From: Actinomadura sp. KC345
GTDB taxonomy: Bacteria > Actinomycetota > Actinomycetes > Streptosporangiales > Streptosporangiaceae
Direction of reading: 5' to 3'
Assembly: GCF_004348515.1 (NCBI RefSeq)
Contig: NZ_SMKH01000003.1
Location: forward strand, 1 to 64,000
Length of the DNA: 64,000 nt
Of the stretch, positions 59,175 to 64,000 are shown piece after piece (the stretch's first letter is position 1; each line of letters begins with the position of its first letter). The notes under the pieces were generated by a model. The model did no database searches. It saw only the letters and a list, made by a program, of their open reading frames with translations, and was not told where the DNA came from. A program made the position numbers and the translations under genes.

Positions 59175-59854
59175 GCAGTGCCACCGACACCCCCGACCGG
59201 CTCGTCCGGTTCTCCACGGTCCTGGTGGTCGTCGCCGTCGCCGTCGGCGCCGCGATCGTGTCGTACCGGCACGCCTACGAACTGGTCCACACCCACGGCG
59301 AGGACGGCGTGACGGCGTTCATCGTCCCGGCGACGGTCGACGGCTTGATCTTCGCGGCGGGGATGGTGCTGCTGTCGGCCGCCCGGCGGCGGGTCCGTCC
59401 GCCCGCGCTCGCGTACGTGGGGCTGTCGCTGGGGATCGTGGCGACGCTTGGCGCGAACGTGGCGCACGGGTGGGACCACGGACCCATAGGTGCGCTGGTC
59501 AGCGCATGGCCCGCCGTGGCGCTGATCATCGCCTACGAGCTGCTGATGAAGCTCGTTCGGTCGGCAGGCTCCGGACCGGACGAACCCTCGACGGAACCGG
59601 CAGCCGCCACCGCCCCGCCATGCCCGCACGGGGTGGCGGACACGGTCGAGGACGCGGCGCTGAACGCGTTCGTCCATGCCCGTGACTGCGTCGGTGAGGC
59701 GATGTCGCAGCGCCAGGTCGCGGACCGGTTCGGCCTCGACCGCAAGCGGGTGGGCATCCTCGTCCGCGCGCACGACGAACCGGCGTCCGCCGACGAGCGC
59801 ACCGGCGCCAGCGGCACGGCCACGCAGGACGAGCCCGCCGAGGTGGCGCGGTGA
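59171..59854 (+). CDS. DUF2637 (Spd-type) membrane protein
   Basis: The protein is 227 aa. Four hydrophobic segments lie within residues about 15-125 (FSTVLVVVAVAVGAAIVSYR; AFIVPATVDGLIFAAGMVLL; LAYVGLSLGIVATLGANVA; SAWPAVALIIAYELLMKLV), the DUF2637 pattern seen in plasmid and integrative-element spread proteins. A soluble tail carries an HTH-like MSQRQVADRFGLDRKRVGIL. It overlaps the FtsK-like gene by GTGA, so it probably works with it during mycelial transfer. Confidence 0.82.
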   Translation: MSSATDTPDRLVRFSTVLVVVAVAVGAAIVSYRHAYELVHTHGEDGVTAFIVPATVDGLIFAAGMVLLSAARRRVRPPALAYVGLSLGIVATLGANVAHGWDHGPIGALVSAWPAVALIIAYELLMKLVRSAGSGPDEPSTEPAAATAPPCPHGVADTVEDAALNAFVHARDCVGEAMSQRQVADRFGLDRKRVGILVRAHDEPASADERTGASGTATQDEPAEVAR

Positions 59855-61947
59855 CCGAACCGTCCCGCCTGTTCGCCGCCTCCGACGACGCGGGTGTCTC
59901 CCTCGTCAAGGACGCCGGCGTCGTCGAGGTCGCCCACATCGAGGCCGTCCCCGTCGACCAGCCCGCCGACCCGGGGGCCGGGTGGATCGCCGACCGGCGG
60001 GCCCGCCTCGATGAGGCGCCACCGGTCCTGCCGGTGTGGCTGCGGCACCGGCGGGAGTTCACCGGCAGTGCCGGGTTCGTCGTCCGCTGGTACAGCCGCT
60101 TGTGGGCGCACCACGCCGTCCGGTCGCCGGTCTACCTGGGACGCCTGTGGGGAAACTCCCCACGCGGCGCCGTCCGGCTCGGCCGCTCCTGGCACCGGTG
60201 GGTGATCGACGCCGACGCCAAGCCGGTCGCGTCCAAGGCGGCGGCCGGGGACGTCGAGCAGTGGATGCGGTGGGCGTCGGTGCAAACGAACCGCACCACC
60301 GGCCGCCGGAAGCTGTCCCTGGCCGTCGGCGTCCCCGTGGCGCTCGCGCTGTACGTGGTGGCGTTCACGCTCCCGTCGTGGGTTCTGGCGGTCGCCGCCG
60401 CGGGGATCCTGACCGCGCTCGGCGCGGCCGGGCTCGACTCCGACCGGCCGATCGTCCACCGGTACGTCGCCGTCCAACTCCAGCGGCGCCTGGACTCCGG
60501 CGAGGTCGAGGAGGCGCTCGAAGCCATCGGCGTCAAGGGGAAGGTCGACTTCACCGCGCCGATCCAGGTCGACGGCCCCGGCTGGCGGGCCGAGCTGGAC
60601 CTTCCCCGCGGCGTGACCGTGGGGAAGGTGCTGGACAAGCGGGAGGATCTGGCCGCGGCAATGCGCCGCCCGATCTCCACCGTGTGGCCCGAGGGCGACC
60701 GGGCCGCGCACCCCGGCCGGCTCGTCCTGTGGGTCGCGCGGGAAGACCCGGCCAAGGCTCCCCGGAAGATCTGGCCGCTGATGAAGGAGGGGCAGGCCGA
60801 CGTGTTCGAGCCGCTGCCGTACGGGTTCGACCCGCGCGGCAACCTCGTCACGATCACGCTGATGTACTCGAACCTGCTGGTCGGAGGGATCCCCGGGTCG
60901 GGGAAGACGTCGTGCGCGCTCGCGATCGTCCTCGGCGTCGCGCTCGACCCGACCGCCCAGCTTCACGTCTTCGAGCTGAAGGGGTCGGGTGACCTGGACT
61001 CGGTTCGGCCGGTGTGCCACCGGTACGTCTCGGGCGATGAGGACGAGGACCTCCAGGCCGCGCTGGACGGACTGCGCGCCGGCATCGCCGAGCAGAAGCG
61101 GCGGGCGGAGTTCATCCGGGGCCTGCCCGCGGCCGAGACCGCCGAGGGCCGGCGCGTGACCCGGGCCCTCGCCGAGCGGTACCCCGAGCAGGACCTCGGC
61201 CCCCGCGTCATCGTCATCGACGAGGTACAAGAGCTGTTCACCCACGACGACTACAAGGACGAGGCCGCCGAGCTGTCGACGAGGCTGATCAAGAAAGGCC
61301 GCGCGTACGGGGTGATCCTGATCCTGCTGACACAGAACCCGGACGCTGCGTCGCTACCCACGTCGGTGTCCAGCAGCGTCGGGACCCGGCTGTGCCTCGC
61401 GGTCATGGACTGGCGTGCGAACAACAACGTCCTCGGCACCGGCGCGAACGAGCGCGGCCTGCGCGCCATGGACATCTCCGCCAGCGAGCAGGGCACCGGC
61501 ATCCTGGTCCGCGGCCGTGACGGCATCACCGTCCGCGCCGCGTTCATCAAGCAGGACGAGGCCGAGGAGATCGGCAAGCGGGCCCTCGCGCTGCGGATCG
61601 CGGCCGGGACGCTGACCGGGGAGGCCGCCGGCGAGGAGCTGGCCGAGGTCGACCGGACCGACCTGATCGACGACCTGCGCGCGGTGTGGCCCGCCACGGA
61701 GGACGCCGTGCACTCGGCGCGGCTCGTCGAGGCCCTGGCCGCCTACCGGCCGGACGTGTACGGGGAGTGGCTCCCCGCGAACCTGGGCGCCCTGGAGGAG
61801 GACGAGCAGCGGGAAGCGCGGTCGTCTGCGTCCACGATGCTCGCGAACGCGCTGAAGCCGTACGGGGTGCCGACCCGGCAGATCAACCGGCGCGGCGCCG
61901 GAGGGTCGGCGAAAGGTGTGCGGCTGGACGAGCTGCCGGAGCGGTGA
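59851..61947 (+). CDS. FtsK/SpoIIIE-type DNA translocase (conjugal transfer, Tra)
   Basis: The protein is 698 aa with a GTG start. A membrane region (two segments about 160-195) precedes the motor domain: Walker A GGIPGSGKTS (about 345-354), Walker B RVIVIDEVQ (about 452-460), sensor region ILILLTQNPDAASLPTS and SSVGTRLCLAVMDWRANN. A C-terminal winged-helix-like part (about 570-698) may recognise clt DNA. In actinomycete elements a single hexameric FtsK-like protein moves double-stranded DNA between cells, so this is the central transfer gene of the element starting at 56.9 kb. Confidence 0.88.
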   Translation: MTEPSRLFAASDDAGVSLVKDAGVVEVAHIEAVPVDQPADPGAGWIADRRARLDEAPPVLPVWLRHRREFTGSAGFVVRWYSRLWAHHAVRSPVYLGRLWGNSPRGAVRLGRSWHRWVIDADAKPVASKAAAGDVEQWMRWASVQTNRTTGRRKLSLAVGVPVALALYVVAFTLPSWVLAVAAAGILTALGAAGLDSDRPIVHRYVAVQLQRRLDSGEVEEALEAIGVKGKVDFTAPIQVDGPGWRAELDLPRGVTVGKVLDKREDLAAAMRRPISTVWPEGDRAAHPGRLVLWVAREDPAKAPRKIWPLMKEGQADVFEPLPYGFDPRGNLVTITLMYSNLLVGGIPGSGKTSCALAIVLGVALDPTAQLHVFELKGSGDLDSVRPVCHRYVSGDEDEDLQAALDGLRAGIAEQKRRAEFIRGLPAAETAEGRRVTRALAERYPEQDLGPRVIVIDEVQELFTHDDYKDEAAELSTRLIKKGRAYGVILILLTQNPDAASLPTSVSSSVGTRLCLAVMDWRANNNVLGTGANERGLRAMDISASEQGTGILVRGRDGITVRAAFIKQDEAEEIGKRALALRIAAGTLTGEAAGEELAEVDRTDLIDDLRAVWPATEDAVHSARLVEALAAYRPDVYGEWLPANLGALEEDEQREARSSASTMLANALKPYGVPTRQINRRGAGGSAKGVRLDELPER

Positions 61948-62013
61948 CGGTTCCGGGCCGGGGGGTTGTGCCCGCGGGCCGTCCCGGCCCGTTTCCGGGG
62001 TTGGCGGGCACCC

Positions 62014-62073
62014 CCCCGAAACCGTTAACCGCGCAGGTCATCCCCGATACCAGGGGCGAAACCGGTTTCGGGG
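62014..62073. terminator. Stem-loop between convergent tra and XRE genes
   Basis: CCCCGAAACCG (62014-62024) pairs perfectly with 62063-62073; the 38-nt interval is long. The right arm is itself part of a palindrome CGAAACCGGTTTCG (62057-62070). It lies in the 137-bp gap between convergent genes. It could alternatively be a protein-binding site such as a transfer origin element. Confidence 0.45.
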
Positions 62074-62084
62074 CGAGGTGCTCC

Positions 62085-63263
62085 CTACTCGTCGTCCGGC
62101 GCGCAGAGCTCGCGGTAGGCCTCGTTCAGTTCGACCGCCTCCGGGACGTGGTGGGCCTGGACCGCGGAGATGACCTCGGCAGCGCGCCAGTAGTTCGACG
62201 GCACCAGGCGGCCGCTCGTCACCGCCTCCAGGGCCGTGTGCGCCGCCTCGTCCGGCTGCTCTGCGGCCAGGAGTGCGAGCGCGAGGTCGAGCCGCGCCGA
62301 CGCCGCGCGCCGGGGCCGGGCCGGGCCGGTGGACGGGTGCTCCAGGCGGGCCAGTACGCCGCGCGCGTACGGCTCGGCCGCGGGGTCCCCTACCCATGCG
62401 AGCGTCGTGGCGGTGTAGGCGTCGCTCTTGGCCGGGTCGTACCGGAAGTGGTGCTCGGGACGGGTGGGCATCGGTAGAGGCTCCACGAGCCGCTCCACGC
62501 GCGCCAGGGCGTCGCGGGTCTGCGGTCCGTCGCCGAGCCGCGCCCAGGCCCGGCCCTCCTGCGCGGTCGCCTGGATGAACGCCGACCCGTCCCGGGGTGC
62601 GGCCTCCTGCGCGCCGCGGGCGAGCGTGACGGCCTGCCGGTGGTCGCCGTCGGTGAGGGCCTGCCACGCGCGGGTCTCCAGCGTCCACGCGAGGATTTCC
62701 CGATGGTCGGCGTGCTCGGCGAGCAGGGCGGCGGTGCGGAGTCGCGCGGCGGCGGCCGAGGTCTGGTCGAGGTCGATGTCGCATGTCGCGGCGAGCAGCG
62801 ACAGCCACGCCCCGGTGACGGTCAGGCGGCGGCGCTCGGCGAGCGTCATCCGGGCGTCCAGCAGCTTGCCGACGTACCCGAGGTGTCGTCGCACGCGCCC
62901 CAGCAGCTCGGCGGGTGGGGTGCGCGGGTACGCCGACGCCAGCTCGTCCACGGTCATCTCCAGCGCGACGAGGGTGTCGTCTCCGACGTCGCTGGCGGCG
63001 ACACGGCGCACCAGCTCCAGCGCCTCGATCTCGTCATCGAGCGCGGCGGGCGGGGCGGCCGCCCGGGGCAGCAGCGCGGCGAGGTCGCCGCCGGCGTCGA
63101 GGAGCTCGTCAAGGCGCTGCGCGGTCCGCGCGGACGGGACGCGTTCGCCAGTGGCGACGCGGGACAGGTAGCCGTCGTTGCATGGGACGAGCTTGGCGAG
63201 GCGGCGTTGGCTGATGCCGCGTTCGGCCATGAGGTCTCGCAGCTTCTCGCCGAAGGTCGCCAT
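62085..63263 (-). CDS. XRE-family regulator with TPR-like C-terminal domain
   Basis: The protein is 392 aa with ATG at 63263. Residues 1-60 are a Cro/CI HTH (GEKLRDLMAERGISQRRLAK; DGYLSRVATGERVPSART). The remainder is a helical repeat region (TWLSLLAATCD-like TVTGAWLSLLAATCDIDLDQ; TRAWQALTDGDHRQAVTLAR) typical of actinomycete regulators that sense small ligands or peptides. Orientation opposite to the transfer genes suggests it controls maintenance or transfer of the element. Confidence 0.83.
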   Translation of the reverse strand: MATFGEKLRDLMAERGISQRRLAKLVPCNDGYLSRVATGERVPSARTAQRLDELLDAGGDLAALLPRAAAPPAALDDEIEALELVRRVAASDVGDDTLVALEMTVDELASAYPRTPPAELLGRVRRHLGYVGKLLDARMTLAERRRLTVTGAWLSLLAATCDIDLDQTSAAAARLRTAALLAEHADHREILAWTLETRAWQALTDGDHRQAVTLARGAQEAAPRDGSAFIQATAQEGRAWARLGDGPQTRDALARVERLVEPLPMPTRPEHHFRYDPAKSDAYTATTLAWVGDPAAEPYARGVLARLEHPSTGPARPRRAASARLDLALALLAAEQPDEAAHTALEAVTSGRLVPSNYWRAAEVISAVQAHHVPEAVELNEAYRELCAPDDE

Positions 63264-63454
63264 TCGCTCCCCGTTTCGCCCCGGGTTGCCCGCTGCCTGC
63301 CGCTGCCTGGGCGCCGTTGGCAGCAGGCAGCACCTTCCACGCTAACGCCGGAACCGGTCAGGTGGGATGCGAAGGGTGTCATGAGACACAAAGACGGCCC
63401 CGGACGGTGGGCGAACACCGCTCCCCGGGGCCTGACCGGAAGCGAGATCCGGCT

Positions 63455-63676
63455 ATGAGAACGCTACCGAACCCGGACGAGACGGTGGTCGACATGCCGC
63501 CAATCAGCGACCCGCCCCCGCCGATCCCGGACGGCATCACGCACTGGCACGGCGAATCGACCGGGTCATGGTGGGCGATCCTCCCGGGGCGCGGCGAGTG
63601 GCGCCTGGTGGAGGCCGTCAGCCGCGACCACCTCGCCGTCACGGTCGACTGGCACCTGCGCAGGGCCGCATGGTGA
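63455..63676 (+). CDS. Small hypothetical protein
   Basis: The protein is 73 aa with ATG at 63455. It has a proline-rich N-terminus (DMPPISDPPPPIPDG) and a Trp-containing beta-like C-terminus (GSWWAILPGRGEWRLVEAVS). No family recognised. It overlaps the next small gene by 7 bp, which supports translation. Confidence 0.5.
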   Translation: MRTLPNPDETVVDMPPISDPPPPIPDGITHWHGESTGSWWAILPGRGEWRLVEAVSRDHLAVTVDWHLRRAAW

Positions 63677-63885
63677 CCGGCGAGATCGAGGTCCGCGGCG
63701 ACGCGCAGGTAATCCTCCTCGTCGACGCGGCCAGCGGGGACACCGTCGGGTCCGCGTACGCCCTCGACGACGAGCCCGGCTGGTGGCGCGGCATCGGCCC
63801 GAACGGGAAGCTCCGCCGCCTCTGGGTTGCGCCCGGCGTGGCCAAGCCCGGCCTCGACGTCGGGCGACGGCTGGTCGCCGGGTAG
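63670..63885 (+). CDS. Small hypothetical protein
   Basis: The protein is 71 aa; ATG at 63670 (or GTG at 63673) overlaps the previous stop. The sequence VRGDAQVILLVDAASGDTVG then YALDDEPGWWRGIGPNGKLR looks like a small beta-barrel domain. The WW-containing stretch recalls that in the preceding protein, so the two may be related. No function assigned. Confidence 0.5.
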   Translation: MVTGEIEVRGDAQVILLVDAASGDTVGSAYALDDEPGWWRGIGPNGKLRRLWVAPGVAKPGLDVGRRLVAG

Positions 63886-63893
63886 ATGAAGCT

Positions 63894-63934
63894 CCGCGGC
63901 CCGGGGTCTTTGGCGAGTGCCCCGGGGCCCGCGG
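63894..63934 (+). terminator. GC-rich hairpin after the small-gene pair
   Basis: CCGCGGCCCGGGG (63894-63906) can pair with CCCCGGGGCCCGCGG (63920-63934) with one or two bulges around a 13-nt loop. It follows the last visible gene and resembles the other GGGCCC hairpins of this element. The final 66 bases hold no gene. Confidence 0.5.
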
Positions 63935-64000
63935 CCGGGGAGGCGCCACGGGTTAAACCCCGAGGCCCGGACGGCGCCTCCCCGATCCACCCTCGAACTC

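Noticed and set aside
1-64000. CRISPR arrays, rRNA genes, or secondary-metabolite synthases
   Set aside because: No regularly spaced direct repeats, no rRNA-like sequence and no ketosynthase, condensation or terpene-synthase motifs were seen on either strand.

Overview
The window is high-GC actinobacterial DNA. The evidence is strong G/C third-position bias with long shadow frames, a mycothiol-dependent enzyme family member, TAT leaders, and an actinomycete-type integrative conjugative element (FtsK-like transfer ATPase, DUF2637 spread-type protein). A filamentous actinomycete of the Streptosporangiales/Thermomonosporaceae type is my best guess; no 16S or ribosomal gene is present to prove it.

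Region 1 (1-16.3 kb) is a catabolic locus. It holds two tandem exported amidohydrolases, a minus-strand meta-cleavage operon (HpaE-like dehydrogenase, HpaD-like extradiol dioxygenase, fumarylacetoacetase-fold enzyme, ferredoxin, ferredoxin reductase), and a plus-strand operon of LLM oxidoreductase, PuuC-like aldehyde dehydrogenase and PuuD-like gamma-glutamyl hydrolase. A divergent glutamine-amidotransferase-like gene and an APC permease follow. Three promoter regions carry copies of one near-palindromic 14-bp site (consensus GTTTGGGCCCAAAC), and two of them share an exact 31-bp promoter. One regulator outside the window probably controls the whole set. A flavin oxidoreductase and a mycothiol-dependent family protein follow.

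Region 2 (16.3-18.6 kb) is scarred: a gene tail fused to a frameshifted TetR relic, a degenerate tRNA-derived att copy, an HD-domain gene with an internal deletion, and a truncated XRE-type regulator.

Region 3 (18.6-56.9 kb) looks like an integrated island. A 25-bp sequence derived from the 3' half of a tRNA-Ala(CGC)-like gene is repeated exactly at 18613-18637 and 56880-56904. Inside each copy lie 11-bp-periodic GATGACA repeats (probable integrase arm sites), and a tyrosine integrase starts at 18797. The cargo is a roughly 34-kb CoA-thioester degradation cluster, almost all on the minus strand and largely translationally coupled. It encodes five adenylate-forming ligases, four intact acyl-CoA dehydrogenases, two IpdAB-like CoA-transferase-fold pairs, a CaiB-type CoA-transferase, a thiolase, a cysteine-less thiolase-fold protein, a DUF35 protein, a MaoC-fold protein, a Baeyer-Villiger-type monooxygenase, three LLM flavin oxidoreductases, a branched-chain-type ABC importer and a TetR regulator. 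Copies of the palindrome ATGGAGCG-NN-CGCTCCAT lie upstream of its main transcription units. Together these suggest uptake, CoA activation, beta-oxidation and hydrolytic ring opening of a probably alicyclic or terpenoid acid; the substrate is not known. The right edge (54.2-56.8 kb) is debris: an IS3 relic and a chimera of 2-aminomuconate-pathway fragments.

Region 4 (56.9-64 kb) is the start of a second integrative element: small regulatory and hypothetical genes, a SWIM-type zinc protein, DUF1707 and DUF2637 membrane proteins, an FtsK/SpoIIIE-type transfer ATPase and an XRE/TPR regulator. Its replication and integration genes and the intact tRNA would lie beyond the window.
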